DNA of 64,000 bases from Neoroseomonas oryzicola (GCF_012163135.1 NZ_JAAVUP010000003.1:338283-402282), one strand, 5' to 3'; counted from the stretch's first letter, positions 55,486-64,000 are shown. A program made the numbers and translations. Notes: generated by a model from the sequence alone, not told the origin.

Positions 55486-56469
55486 CTATTCCGGGCGGAT
55501 GTCGTGCGCGCGGATCACCTCGCCCCAGGTCGCGCGGTCGGCCATGATCTGGCGCACGAAATCCTGCTGCGTGCCGCCCAGCCGTTGCAGCCCGTTCTCG
55601 ACGAAGCGGCGCTGGACGTCCGGGGCCTGCATCGCCTTGTTGATCTCCTCGTTCCAGCGCGCGGTCAGTTCGGGGCTCATCCGCCCCGGTCCGACGATGC
55701 CGAACCAGTTGTGGATGACGAACTGGGGCAGGCCCTGGCGCGAGATCACCGGCAGGTCCGGCATCAGCGGCGAGGCCTCGGCCGCGCCATAGGCGACCGC
55801 GCGCAGACCACCGCCGCGGATCTGCGCCATGTATTCGGGCATGTTGCCGAACATCACGTCGACGCGCCCGGCGACGATGTCGAGGATCGCCGGCGCACCG
55901 CCGCGATAGGGCACCTGTTCCAGCTGCGCGCCGGTGAGCGACATGAACAGCACGCAGGAGAGCTGCTGGCTCGAGCCCGGGCCGACCGTCGCGCAGCGCA
56001 GGCTGCGCGGGCGTTCCTTGCCGATCCGCGCGAGGTCCTGCCAGGTGCGGATCTCGCCATTCGGATTGGCGACGAGGATGTTGTAGACCGAGGCGACGTT
56101 GACGATCGGCGTCAGGTCGGTGTCGACGTTGTAGGGCACCTGCTGCATCTGCGGCGTGATCGCCATGATGCCCATGGACGCCAGCAGGATCGTGTGGCCG
56201 TCGGGCGCGGCGCGCGCCGCCTCCTGCGTGGCGATCACGCCCGCGGCGCCGGTGCGGTTTTCCACCACCACGCGCTGGCCGATCTGCTGCGACAGCTGCT
56301 CGGCCAGGATGCGCCCGAGCAGGTCGGACGTTCCGCCTGGCGCGAAGGCGTTGAGGAAGCGGACATCCCGGTTCAGGAAGGCCTGCTGCGCCGAAGCCGG
56401 CACCGCGGCCCCGAGCCCCGCGATCGCCAGGGCCGCCAGGCCCAGGCGCCGTATCCGTGATGCTGTCAT
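55486..56469 (-). CDS. Bug-type tripartite tricarboxylate receptor
   Basis: Periplasmic substrate receptor of 327 residues. The Sec signal ends near PASAQ (about residue 27). Bug-family blocks are FAPGGTSDLLGRILAEQLS, VVENRTGAAGVIATQ, the GQ-like PYRGGAPAILDIVAGRVDVMF and NWFGIVGPG. It binds a carboxylate, often a sugar acid. No TctA/TctB membrane genes are adjacent. Being last in the operon of two enolase-superfamily enzymes and a dehydrogenase, it probably captures their substrate. Confidence 0.92.
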   Translation of the reverse strand: MTASRIRRLGLAALAIAGLGAAVPASAQQAFLNRDVRFLNAFAPGGTSDLLGRILAEQLSQQIGQRVVVENRTGAAGVIATQEAARAAPDGHTILLASMGIMAITPQMQQVPYNVDTDLTPIVNVASVYNILVANPNGEIRTWQDLARIGKERPRSLRCATVGPGSSQQLSCVLFMSLTGAQLEQVPYRGGAPAILDIVAGRVDVMFGNMPEYMAQIRGGGLRAVAYGAAEASPLMPDLPVISRQGLPQFVIHNWFGIVGPGRMSPELTARWNEEINKAMQAPDVQRRFVENGLQRLGGTQQDFVRQIMADRATWGEVIRAHDIRPE

Positions 56470-56520
56470 TCTTGTCCTCCCATTCCCGGTTGATGTGGCC
56501 CGCCGCGCTGCGGGCCTGGG

Positions 56521-57690
56521 TCAGGCCGTGCGGCCGTACTGTTCGAGGAACGCCTCCCGCACCGTGATGCCGAGGCCGGGGCGATCGGGGATCGCGACCA
56601 TGCCATCCTCGACGGGGAAATCCTCCTCGATCAGGTCGTGCAGCATCGGGTTGTGGCCGAGCGAGTATTCCAGGATGAAGCCGGCCGATTGCGTCGCCGC
56701 GAGGTGCAGCCCGGCGGCGAAGGCCGGCGCGCCCGACCACAGATGCGGCGCGAGGCGCAGGTTGAAGGCACTCGCGATCGCGCCGATGCGCATGCCTTCC
56801 GTCAGGCCGCCGGCGATGGCGAGGTCGGGCTGCAGCACGTCCGCGCCGCGCAGCTCCGCGATCTCGCGGAAATCGTGGCGGGTGAACTCGCTCTCGCCGG
56901 TGCTGATCGGCACGGCGCTGCTGCGGCGGACTTCGGCCAGGCCCTGCTTGTCGTCGGCGCTGACCGGTTCCTCGAACCAGTACAGGTCCTGGTCCTCGAC
57001 CATGCGGCAGAAGGCCTTGGCCTCGGCGACGGTCCAGGTGCCGTGGGCGTCGGCCATCAGCTTGATATCCGGCCCGAGTGCCTTGCGGGCGGCGCGCACG
57101 CGCGCGGCGGACCGCGCGGGCGATCCGTCCATCACGCCGATGCGCATCTTCACCGCGCGGAACCCGGCCTTGTCGCAATAGCCCTTGAGCTGCGCGCCGA
57201 TATTGGCCTCGTCCGCCCAGCCGCCCGAGGCATAGGCCGGCATGCGTTCGGCGCGCCTGCCGCCGAGCAGCCGCCACACCGGCACGCCAAGCGACTTGCC
57301 GAGGATGTCCCACAGCGCGACGTCCACGCCCGCGATGGCCGAGATCGACAGCCCTCGCCGGCCGAGCTGCGGCAGCACATGGCCTTCGGCCACCGCGTAG
57401 CCCTCGCGCGGGGTGTTGTACATCACGTCCCACAGGCGGGAGATGTCGCGCGGATCCTGGCCGACCAGCAGCGGCGCGTAGTCGAGGTTCACAATGGCCG
57501 CGAGGCCCGCGCAGGCCGCCGCACTGCCGACGCCGGCCTTGCATTCGCCCCAGCCGGTGATGCCGGCATCGGTCTCGATGCGCACGATGACGGAATCGAA
57601 GGAGGTGACGCGGCCGAAATCGCTGGTGTGCTGCCGTTCATAGGGGATCGGCACATGGCACCAGGTGGCCTGGACGCGGGTGATCTTCAT
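56521..57690 (-). CDS. Enolase-superfamily dehydratase/racemase, copy 1 (MR subgroup)
   Basis: The 389-residue enzyme abstracts a proton alpha to a carboxylate, with Mg2+. Catalytic elements are Lys/Arg in AVKMRIG, metal Asp in LMADAHGTW, Glu in LYWFEEPV, Glu in STGESEF and His in RLAPHLWSG. This is the pattern of mandelate racemase/sugar-acid dehydratases, with Arg rather than Lys in the second KxK position. The ATG at 57690 overlaps the dehydrogenase stop by four bases. Confidence 0.9.
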   Translation of the reverse strand: MKITRVQATWCHVPIPYERQHTSDFGRVTSFDSVIVRIETDAGITGWGECKAGVGSAAACAGLAAIVNLDYAPLLVGQDPRDISRLWDVMYNTPREGYAVAEGHVLPQLGRRGLSISAIAGVDVALWDILGKSLGVPVWRLLGGRRAERMPAYASGGWADEANIGAQLKGYCDKAGFRAVKMRIGVMDGSPARSAARVRAARKALGPDIKLMADAHGTWTVAEAKAFCRMVEDQDLYWFEEPVSADDKQGLAEVRRSSAVPISTGESEFTRHDFREIAELRGADVLQPDLAIAGGLTEGMRIGAIASAFNLRLAPHLWSGAPAFAAGLHLAATQSAGFILEYSLGHNPMLHDLIEEDFPVEDGMVAIPDRPGLGITVREAFLEQYGRTA

Positions 57691-58697
57691 GCGGCGTTGC
57701 CTTCCTCGGGCATCGGCAGGCCGAGCGCGCGGCGACGGGCGCGCGACGCTTCCCAGGCCTCGGGGTTGAAGAAGTTGAGCGGGCGGAGGCCCGCGAGGAT
57801 GCGCACGGTGTCGGTCGCCGAGACGCGGCTCATCGTCTCGACGCTTTCCATGGTCAGGCCGGCCGCGTGCGGCGTCAGGATGACATTGGGCAGGGCGCGC
57901 AGCGGATGGTCGGTCGCGAGCGGCTGCGCCCAGTAGACGTCGAGCGCCGCGCCGCCGATGCGCCCTTCGCGCAGCGCCGCGACGAGCGGGCCTTCCTGCA
58001 CCACCGGGCCGCGCGAGACGTTCAGCAGCCAGGCGGTCGACTTCATGCGGGCGAGCATCGCGGCATCGACGATGCCCTGCGTTTCCGGCGTCAGCGGGCA
58101 GGCGAGGGCTATGTAGTCGCTCTCGGCGAACAGGTCCGGCAGGGCGGCATAGGCGATGTGCTCCGGCAGCCCCGCGGCGTGCCGCCGGTGGCCCAGCACG
58201 CGCATGCCGAAGCCGAGGGCGGCGATGCGCCCGAGCCGCGAGCCGATGTCGCCGACGCCGAGGATGCCGAGCGTCTTGCCGCGCAACTCGGTCGCGGTCG
58301 CGGAACGGCTGCGCGCCGGCCCCCAACCCTTGGCGAGGTGGTCGGCGTGCATCGCCTCGACATGCCGTGCGGCGGCGAGCATCTGCGCGACGAGGAATTC
58401 CGCCACGGCATCGGCGTTCGAACCGGGCACGTTGGCGACCAGCACGCCATGCGCCGTGCAGGAGTCCACCGGAATCATGTCCACGCCGACGCCGTGCCGC
58501 ACCGCTGCCAGCAGACGGGGCGCGTGGTCCAGCAGGTCGTCGGGCAGCTTCTGGCGGACCATCACCGCATCGGCGTCGCGGCACAGGGCGCGCAAGGCAT
58601 CGGGGCCTGAGCCCGACAGGCGGGTGATCTCGTGCCCGGCCTCGGTCAGGATGCGTTCGGCGATGGGCTCGACCGGATCGGTCAGGGCGACGCGCAT
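57687..58697 (-). CDS. D-2-hydroxyacid dehydrogenase
   Basis: NAD(P)-dependent dehydrogenase of 336 residues. The Rossmann motif is LGILGVGDIGSRLGRIAALGFG and the catalytic Arg lies in LLNVSRGPVVQEGPLV. The catalytic Glu is in the ALDVYWAQPL region (Glu position reads Ala-Gln nearby, so check), and the His lies in LTPHAAGLT. It would interconvert a 2-hydroxyacid and 2-keto acid in the sugar-acid pathway of this operon. Both ends overlap the flanking enolase genes. Confidence 0.9.
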   Translation of the reverse strand: MRVALTDPVEPIAERILTEAGHEITRLSGSGPDALRALCRDADAVMVRQKLPDDLLDHAPRLLAAVRHGVGVDMIPVDSCTAHGVLVANVPGSNADAVAEFLVAQMLAAARHVEAMHADHLAKGWGPARSRSATATELRGKTLGILGVGDIGSRLGRIAALGFGMRVLGHRRHAAGLPEHIAYAALPDLFAESDYIALACPLTPETQGIVDAAMLARMKSTAWLLNVSRGPVVQEGPLVAALREGRIGGAALDVYWAQPLATDHPLRALPNVILTPHAAGLTMESVETMSRVSATDTVRILAGLRPLNFFNPEAWEASRARRRALGLPMPEEGNAA

Positions 58698-59836
58698 CAG
58701 CCGACCTTCCAGCGCGCGAGCACCTCGCGATTCACCTCGATGCCGAGGCCGGGACCGTCGGGCACCTTCACGATGCCCTTCACCTGGCGGATCGGTTCCT
58801 GCGCCAGGTCGTCGCGCAGCGGGTTCGGCGTCTGCTCGAATTCCAGCATGGGCGGGATAGGCCGGAAGGCGGGCGGCGTGTCGGGCAGGGCGGCGAGGAA
58901 CTGCACCGTCGCGGCGAGCCCGATCGCGCTGCCCCAGGCATGCGGGACGCATTCCACGCCATGCGCGGAGGCCAGCGTCGCGATCTTGCGGCATTCGCTG
59001 ATGCCGCCCGCGGCGCAGACATCGGGCTGGACGATGTCCATCGCCTTCTTCGCGATGATGTCGCGGAAGCCCCAGCGGGTGAAGTCGTTCTCCCCGCCGG
59101 CCACCGCCATGTCGAGCGCGCGCGTGACCTCGACATAGCCGTCATGGTCCTCGGGGCTGATCGGTTCCTCGAACCACAGCAGGTCGAGCGGTTCCATCAT
59201 GCGGCCGAGGCGGATCGCCTGGGGCACGGTGAAGCAGTGGTTCGCATCGACGGCGAGCTTGACGTCCGGCCCGATCGCGTCGCGCACCGCCTTCACGCGG
59301 CGATGGTCGAGCGCAGGGTCGCCCAGGCCGATCTTCATCTTGATGGCGCGGAAGCCCTGCTCGGCATAGCCGACGGCTTCCTCCACCGCTTCCTCGACCA
59401 GGCGGTTCATGTCGATGAAGTACAGGCCGGTGGCATAGGCCATGACCTCGGTGCGGTGCGCGCCGCCGATCAGCTTGTGGATCGGCTTGCCCACCGCGCG
59501 GCCCATGATGTCCCACAGCGCGATGTCGATGCCCGACAGCGCGGTGATGGCGAAGCCCTGCGCGCCATAGTCCTTGATGCGGTTGTACAGGTCCTCCCAC
59601 ACCACCTCCACGTCGAAGGGATCGCGGCCGATGATGCGCGGGGCGTATTGCGTCTCGATCAGCGCCTTGTTCACCGCCGCCGGGCCGTAGCATTCGCCCC
59701 AGCCGGTGATGCCTGCATCCGTCGCGATCTCGACGATGCAGGAGGAACGCGTGGAGTAGACCCAGCCGCGGGCCGAGACGAAGGGCTTCTCGACCTTCGA
59801 TTGCAGCAGGTGGCAGGTGACGGACGTGACCTTCAT
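58697..59836 (-). CDS. Enolase-superfamily dehydratase/racemase, copy 2 (MR subgroup)
   Basis: The 379-residue protein has the complete KxK motif (AIKMKIGLGD), metal ligands in LAVDANHCFT, LLWFEEPIS and AVAGGENDFT, and a C-terminal His in VPHAWGSA. It is only a distant paralogue of copy 1. It is the first enzyme gene after the GntR regulator and overlaps it by four bases. Confidence 0.9.
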   Translation of the reverse strand: MKVTSVTCHLLQSKVEKPFVSARGWVYSTRSSCIVEIATDAGITGWGECYGPAAVNKALIETQYAPRIIGRDPFDVEVVWEDLYNRIKDYGAQGFAITALSGIDIALWDIMGRAVGKPIHKLIGGAHRTEVMAYATGLYFIDMNRLVEEAVEEAVGYAEQGFRAIKMKIGLGDPALDHRRVKAVRDAIGPDVKLAVDANHCFTVPQAIRLGRMMEPLDLLWFEEPISPEDHDGYVEVTRALDMAVAGGENDFTRWGFRDIIAKKAMDIVQPDVCAAGGISECRKIATLASAHGVECVPHAWGSAIGLAATVQFLAALPDTPPAFRPIPPMLEFEQTPNPLRDDLAQEPIRQVKGIVKVPDGPGLGIEVNREVLARWKVG

Positions 59837-60588
59837 GAAGCGGCTTTTCCCCCGGGAAGACGTTGCTGCAGCAATTCGTGCCAATAGGCTTCGGCCGATT
59901 GCAGATGGGCGCGCATCAGGCCGGCGGCGGCGGTGGCATTCCCGGCGTGGATCGCGGCGGCCATGGCCTCGTGCTGGCGCTGCGCCTCGGGCGCGCGGCG
60001 GCCATCGGCGAAGTAGTGCCAGCGCCGCGTGCGCGAGAGCAGGTAGAAGGAATTGACCACGCGCCGCAGCACGCTGTTGCGCGTGGCGGCCGCGACGGCC
60101 AGGTGGAATTCCGCATCGCAGGTGGCGAAGTTCTCGCCCGCCGCGACGGCCCGGCGCCCGACTTCGAGCGCGGCGTCGATCCGCGCGAGGTCTTCCTCCC
60201 GGCGGCGCAGGCCGGCGAGCTCGGTGCCCTGCACCTCGAGGATGCGGCGCAGCTCGATCAGTTCCGAGACCTCGGCCTCGTCCAGCGGCACGCCGAGATC
60301 GGCCCGCAGCACCAGCGCATCGAGGCTGCCGTCGCGGTCCATCGCGCGCAGGTAGATGCCGGAGTTCGGGCGCCGTTCGACCATCCGCACGGTCTCGAGC
60401 ACGGCGATCGCCTCGCGGATCGCGTTGCGCCCGACCTCGAGGCGTTCGGCCAGTTCGCGCTCCGAGGGCAGGCGCTCGCCCGAGGTCAGGCGGCGTTCCG
60501 CGACGAAGGCGAGGATGCGCGCGACGAGGTCCGACCGCTCGTCCTCGCGGGCGGGCTGCACCGAGATCGCCGTGTGTGCTGGCGGCAT
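59833..60588 (-). CDS. GntR/FadR-family (FCD) regulator
   Basis: The 251-residue protein has an N-terminal winged helix (LPSERELAERLEVGRNAIREAIAVLE) and an all-helical FCD effector domain with metal/ligand His residues (EFHLAVAAATRN, RQHEAMAAAIHAGN). It heads the leftward operon and is divergent from the third enolase gene. I chose ATG 60588; the open frame reaches a TTG at 60639, but that would run through the operator palindrome. It likely senses a sugar acid. Confidence 0.88.
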   Translation of the reverse strand: MPPAHTAISVQPAREDERSDLVARILAFVAERRLTSGERLPSERELAERLEVGRNAIREAIAVLETVRMVERRPNSGIYLRAMDRDGSLDALVLRADLGVPLDEAEVSELIELRRILEVQGTELAGLRRREEDLARIDAALEVGRRAVAAGENFATCDAEFHLAVAAATRNSVLRRVVNSFYLLSRTRRWHYFADGRRAPEAQRQHEAMAAAIHAGNATAAAGLMRAHLQSAEAYWHELLQQRLPGGKAAS

Positions 60589-60600
60589 GTCCTGGCCGTC

Positions 60601-60635
60601 CAAATTGGTCCCACCAGATTGGTAGGGCCAATTTG
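60601..60635. promoter_or_regulatory. Tandem GntR operators inside an 8-bp inverted repeat
   Basis: TTGGT-CCC-ACCA (60605-60616) and TTGGT-AGG-GCCAA (60619-60631) are two FCD-type half-site pairs, together framed by CAAATTGG (60601-60608) and CCAATTTG (60628-60635). The cluster lies 12 bases before the GntR start and 52 bases before the divergent enolase gene, so it can control both. Confidence 0.75.
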
Positions 60636-60687
60636 ACAACCGCTCAAGGGGCTTGCAGCGTCATGGTGCCGCACGGGGACGAAACGC

Positions 60688-61794
60688 ATGAAGATCACCG
60701 ACATCACGCTGACGCTGTTTACCTGGAGCAACCTGCCGAAGATCAGCTACGGCGCGCATGCCGCCGGCGGCGGCGAGACCAAGATGGGGCTGCTCGCCAT
60801 CGAGACGGATGAAGGCGTGACCGGCCACGCCTTCCTCGGCAGCGCGACCAACGGCGCGGACAGCGAGGCGGCGTCCCTGATCCGCACGCTGAAGCCGATG
60901 ATGCTGGGCGAGGATCCCTTTGCGCGCGAAAGGCTCAACCAGAAACTCTGGAGCCGCATCCGCCAGACCACGACGCGCGCCGTCGGCGCCATCGACATCG
61001 CGCTGTGGGACATCGCCGGCAAGGCACTCGGCGTGCCGGTGTGGAAGCTGATCGGCAAGGTGCGCGACGCGATCCCGGCCTATGCGAGCTCGGCCGTGTT
61101 GCCCTCGGCGAGCGCCTATGCCGAGGAAGCGCAGCGCATCAAGCAGGCCGGCTGGGCGGCCTACAAGATCCATCCGCCGCAGCGCCTGCGCGACGACATC
61201 GCCGCCTGCGAGGCGGTGCGCCGCGCGGTCGGCGACGACTACCGCCTGATGCTCGATTCCACCTGGGGCTACGACTTCCCCACCGCATTGCGGGTGGGCC
61301 GCGCGATCGAGGAGATGGGCTTCTACTGGTACGAGGACCCGCTGCACGACCAGGACGTCTACAACTACGTCAAGCTGCGCCAGACGCTGCGCATCCCGAT
61401 CATGGCGACCGAGTATCCGATGACCGGGCTCGAAAGCTATCCGGTCTGGCTGATGAACCACGCGACCGACTACCTGCGCGGCGACGTGACCGTGAAGGGC
61501 GGGCTGACCACCTGCCTGAAGACGGCGCACCTCGCCCAGGCCTTCCGCATGAACTACGAGATCCACCACGGCGGGAATTCGCTGAACAACCTGGCGAACC
61601 TCCACCTCGCCATGTGCATCCCGAATACCGAGTTCTTCGAGGTGCTGCTGCCAGAGGAGGCGCAGAAATACGGCATGCTCGAGGAGATCGAGATCGACGC
61701 GAACGGCCTGGTGCGCGCGCCGGACAAGCCAGGGCTCGGTGCCGCGATCGACTTCGACCTGATCCGCCACAACGCCATCGCGGTGCTGCGCTAG
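60688..61794 (+). CDS. Enolase-superfamily protein, copy 3 (variant K-x-H)
   Basis: The 368-residue protein has the enolase-superfamily barrel but altered catalytic residues. The usual KxK motif reads AAYKIHPPQ (Lys-x-His), the first metal Asp is in LMLDSTWGYD, Glu in YWYEDPL and Glu in MATEYPMTG. The C-terminal His is in NYEIHHGGNS. It is a different subfamily from copies 1 and 2 and may use another substrate or stereochemistry. It is divergent from the GntR gene and shares its operators. The ATG at 60688 matches the conserved MKIT start. Confidence 0.87.
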   Translation: MKITDITLTLFTWSNLPKISYGAHAAGGGETKMGLLAIETDEGVTGHAFLGSATNGADSEAASLIRTLKPMMLGEDPFARERLNQKLWSRIRQTTTRAVGAIDIALWDIAGKALGVPVWKLIGKVRDAIPAYASSAVLPSASAYAEEAQRIKQAGWAAYKIHPPQRLRDDIAACEAVRRAVGDDYRLMLDSTWGYDFPTALRVGRAIEEMGFYWYEDPLHDQDVYNYVKLRQTLRIPIMATEYPMTGLESYPVWLMNHATDYLRGDVTVKGGLTTCLKTAHLAQAFRMNYEIHHGGNSLNNLANLHLAMCIPNTEFFEVLLPEEAQKYGMLEEIEIDANGLVRAPDKPGLGAAIDFDLIRHNAIAVLR

Positions 61795-61863
61795 GCGCGG
61801 CGGGCGGCCCGACCGGTGCCCCCGCCACGCGACAGTGGACAAGGGGCCGGAAGCAGGGCAGCG

Positions 61864-63327
61864 ATGGCGTCGATGCTGACCTCGACGCACCTGCTCCTCG
61901 CCGCCGGTTTCGCCCTGGTGCAACTGGTGGTCATCCTGCGCGCCCTGCTGGTGGACGGGCGGGACCCGATGTCGCGCGCCGCCTGGGTGCTGGCGCTGCT
62001 GCTGGTGCCGGTGCTCGGCGTCGTGGCCTACCTGCTGGTGGGCGAACCGCGGCTGACCCGGCGACTGCGGCACCGCGCGCTGGCCGCGGCCGACCGGCTG
62101 GTGGTGCCGGCGCGCGCCGCCTGCGCCCCGGCCGTGGCGCCGCGGGAGGCGATCCCGGACCGCTTCCGCGCGGCCTTCCGCCTGTGCGAGGCGCTTTCGG
62201 GCCTGCCGGCCGTGACGGGCAATGCGGCGACCCTCGCGCCGGATTCCAACGCCGCCATCGACGCCATGGTCGCGGCGATCGACGGGGCGGAACAGAGCGT
62301 CCACATCTCCTTCTACATCTGGCTCACCGACACCAACGGGCTGAAGGTGGTCGAGGCGCTGCGCCGCGCGGCGCGGCGCGGCGTGACGTGCCGCGTCATG
62401 GCCGACGGGCTCGGCTCCCGCGCGCTGGTGCGCTCGGAGCATTGGGCGGCGATGCACGCCGCCGGGGTGCGGCTGCAGAGCGCGCTGCCGATCGCCCGCG
62501 GGGCGATCGCCTTCCTCGGCAACCGGGTCGACCTGCGCAACCACCGCAAGATCGTCGTCGTCGACAACCGCCTGACCTTCTGCGGCAGCCAGAACTGCGC
62601 CGACCCCGAGTTCCGGGTGAAGCCGCGCTTCGCCCCCTGGGTCGACGTGATGCTGTCCTTCGAAGGGCCGGTGGTGCTGGAGAACCAGCTGCTGTTTGCC
62701 AGCGACTGGATGGCCGAGACGGGGGAGGACCTGACGGGGCTGTTCGCCACGCCGCTCCCCGCGCCGGCGTCCGGGCAGGGCTTCCCCGCCATCGCCTTCG
62801 GCACGGGACCGGATTCGCCGAAGGGGGCGATGTCGGACGTGTTCATCGCGCTGCTCGGCGCGGCGGAGCGCGAGGTGGTGATCTCGACCCCCTATTTCGT
62901 GCCGGACACCCCGCTGCTGGCGGCGGTGGTGGCCTGCGCGCGGCGTGGCGTGGACACCCGGCTGATCCTGCCGGCGCGCAACGATTCCTGGGCGGTGGGC
63001 GCGATCAGCCGCGCCTGCTACCCGCAGCTGCTCGAGGCCGGGGTGCGGATATTCGAGTTCCACGGCGGGCTGCTGCACGCCAAGACCCTGGTGCCCGACC
63101 GCACCGTGGCCCTGGTCGGGTCGGCCAACATGGACCGGCGCAGCATCGACCTGAACTTCGAGAACAACATCCTGCTGTGCTCCGAGGCGGTGGCGCGGCA
63201 GGTGCGCGACCGGCAGGACGACTACCTGCGCAACGCGACCGAGATCCTGCCCGAGAGCCTGGGGAAGCGGTCCATTCCCCGCCGGCTGTGGGAGAACACA
63301 CTGACCATGTTCAGCCCCGTCCTGTGA
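61864..63327 (+). CDS. cls: Cardiolipin synthase (phospholipase D family)
   Basis: Inner-membrane enzyme of 487 residues that condenses phosphatidylglycerol to cardiolipin. There are two N-terminal TM helices (about 7-25, 38-58). HKD motif 1 is NHRKIVVVDNRLTFCGSQN; HKD motif 2 is LHAKTLVPDRTVALVGSANMD. A GTG at 61816 could add 16 residues, but ATG 61864 has AGGGCAG upstream and gives the normal length. It is transcribed alone. Confidence 0.92.
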   Translation: MASMLTSTHLLLAAGFALVQLVVILRALLVDGRDPMSRAAWVLALLLVPVLGVVAYLLVGEPRLTRRLRHRALAAADRLVVPARAACAPAVAPREAIPDRFRAAFRLCEALSGLPAVTGNAATLAPDSNAAIDAMVAAIDGAEQSVHISFYIWLTDTNGLKVVEALRRAARRGVTCRVMADGLGSRALVRSEHWAAMHAAGVRLQSALPIARGAIAFLGNRVDLRNHRKIVVVDNRLTFCGSQNCADPEFRVKPRFAPWVDVMLSFEGPVVLENQLLFASDWMAETGEDLTGLFATPLPAPASGQGFPAIAFGTGPDSPKGAMSDVFIALLGAAEREVVISTPYFVPDTPLLAAVVACARRGVDTRLILPARNDSWAVGAISRACYPQLLEAGVRIFEFHGGLLHAKTLVPDRTVALVGSANMDRRSIDLNFENNILLCSEAVARQVRDRQDDYLRNATEILPESLGKRSIPRRLWENTLTMFSPVL

Positions 63328-63513
63328 CGCCGTTCGCCCTCCCTGTGCCAAGGCATTGACGCCGCGCCCCTTTCCGCGACAACCATGTGGTGCTACCGGC
63401 CTTCCGAATCCGCTGGCTGTGGCCATATGGCCGATATCGCCCCGCGCAGACGGCCGGATCGACCCAGGCTGCGCCGTCATGTCCGGAAGCGCGCCTCGAA
63501 GCACGAAGAATGC

Positions 63514-64000
63514 ATGACCGAAATTGATCGAGTCTTCGCCCGGTTCACCGACAACAAGCAGGCCGCGGAAGACCGCCGCGAGACGCTGAGCATCCCCCGC
63601 CGAGGCGGTGCGACCGGCAGCCGGGCGGTGGAAGTGGTGCACGTGCGCTCGGCCGGCGGCCAGGCCGGCCAGGACCGCGCGCCCCGCAAGGATTTCCGGG
63701 TCCGCGCCCTGACCTGGGAAGGCGGCTTCCCGGCCCGCGAGAAGGCGCCCGCCCGTGCGCCGGAGCCGCTGCCCGCCGCCGCGGCGCCGGAACCGACCGC
63801 CCATGTGATGCCGGCCTGGGAGCCGGCCGTGGCCGAGCCCGCCCCGCCCGCCGAAGCGCCGGAACCCCCTCTCAGGGCCGTCGCACCGCGGCGGGAGAAG
63901 GCGCCACGCGCGGCCGAACGGCGTGTCGCCGACCCCTTCGACGCCGCCGATGACGGCGCGAACTGCATGCGCTGCGGCTACGCCATCGACCCGCTGCGGG
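63514..64000 (+). CDS. Ala/Pro-rich protein with possible zinc ribbon (runs off the end)
   Basis: An open frame from ATG 63514 continues to the end of the window (at least 162 residues). It begins MTEIDRVFARFTDNKQAA, passes through a low-complexity Ala/Pro/Glu region (residues about 85-135), and near the edge has NCMRCGYAIDPLR, where C-x2-C suggests half a zinc ribbon. In-frame ATGs at 63385 and 63427 would extend it, but without better ribosome sites. The family is not recognised. Being cut by the window, its C-terminus cannot be judged. Confidence 0.6.
   Translation, partial: MTEIDRVFARFTDNKQAAEDRRETLSIPRRGGATGSRAVEVVHVRSAGGQAGQDRAPRKDFRVRALTWEGGFPAREKAPARAPEPLPAAAAPEPTAHVMPAWEPAVAEPAPPAEAPEPPLRAVAPRREKAPRAAERRVADPFDAADDGANCMRCGYAIDPLR

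Noticed and set aside
60661-63804. 1047-codon minus-strand open frame
   Set aside because: Antisense of enolase copy 3 and cardiolipin synthase, with no ribosome site or domain.
1-64000. CRISPR arrays, rRNA genes or prophage modules
   Set aside because: No regularly spaced repeats, rRNA-like sequence or phage structural/lysis genes were seen; mobile traces are limited to a recombinase fragment and an IS3 fragment.

Overview
The window is a high-GC chromosome segment with dense genes, strong GC3 bias and many four-base ATGA/GTGA overlaps. Its content points to an alphaproteobacterium of the Acetobacteraceae/Rhodospirillales (Roseomonas-like) type: a Bug-type tripartite tricarboxylate receptor, many solute-binding proteins, DUF1028, DUF6282 and DUF3489 relatives, and a DabAB carbon pump. 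The taxon is inferred from gene content and composition only.

Layout. 1-7.9 kb is an arsenic island. A leftward thiolase-arsA pair lies divergent from a rightward arsR-acr3-arsRC(fusion)-GAPDH-arsJ run. It covers As(III) efflux (Acr3, ArsA), As(V) reduction (ArsC domain) and As(V) export as 1-arseno-3-phosphoglycerate (GAPDH plus ArsJ). 8.0-13.2 kb holds a TetR regulator, a 16-bp perfect inverted-repeat operator and an RND adaptor/pump pair. 13.5-21.6 kb is a complete leftward high-affinity potassium operon, kdpFABCDE, preceded by an extra 27-codon hydrophobic ORF. 21.8-22.3 kb contains a decayed PIN toxin/antitoxin pair. 22.5-28.5 kb is a LacI-regulated catabolic operon (M20 peptidase, solitary peptide-type binding protein, FAD oxidoreductase, DUF1028) with a 20-bp near-palindromic operator between it and the divergent lacI-type gene.

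28.5-31.0 kb is a gene graveyard with serine recombinase and DUF3489 remnants. 31.0-40.9 kb is an amino-acid uptake and oxidation locus. Two paralogous polar amino-acid ABC importers, with only one ATPase between them, flank a leftward operon of [2Fe-2S] protein, FAD alpha subunit, FAD beta subunit and DapA-family lyase. This resembles D-hydroxyproline or other D-amino-acid dehydrogenase systems. A DUF6282 metal-dependent hydrolase follows.

41-46 kb is a patchwork: acyl-CoA synthetase remnant, intact ABC-F ATPase, IS3 transposase remnant, small unknown genes and a CBS-pair protein. 46.0-51.0 kb carries a LysR regulator divergent from dabB-dabA, a vectorial CO2 hydration/bicarbonate pump. 51.3-55.4 kb holds an L,D-transpeptidase, a small lipoprotein, an SDR/TetR pair and a four-TM membrane protein. 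55.5-61.8 kb is a sugar-acid locus: a Bug receptor, three enolase-superfamily proteins, a D-2-hydroxyacid dehydrogenase and a GntR/FCD regulator with tandem operators. A cardiolipin synthase and a truncated Ala/Pro-rich protein with a possible zinc ribbon close the window.

The most rewarding places for a second look are the extra kdp leader ORF, the LacI-controlled DUF1028 operon, the nested ABC/D-amino-acid dehydrogenase locus, the three-enolase operon and the 43-bp dispersed repeat shared by 13.3 and 28.8 kb.
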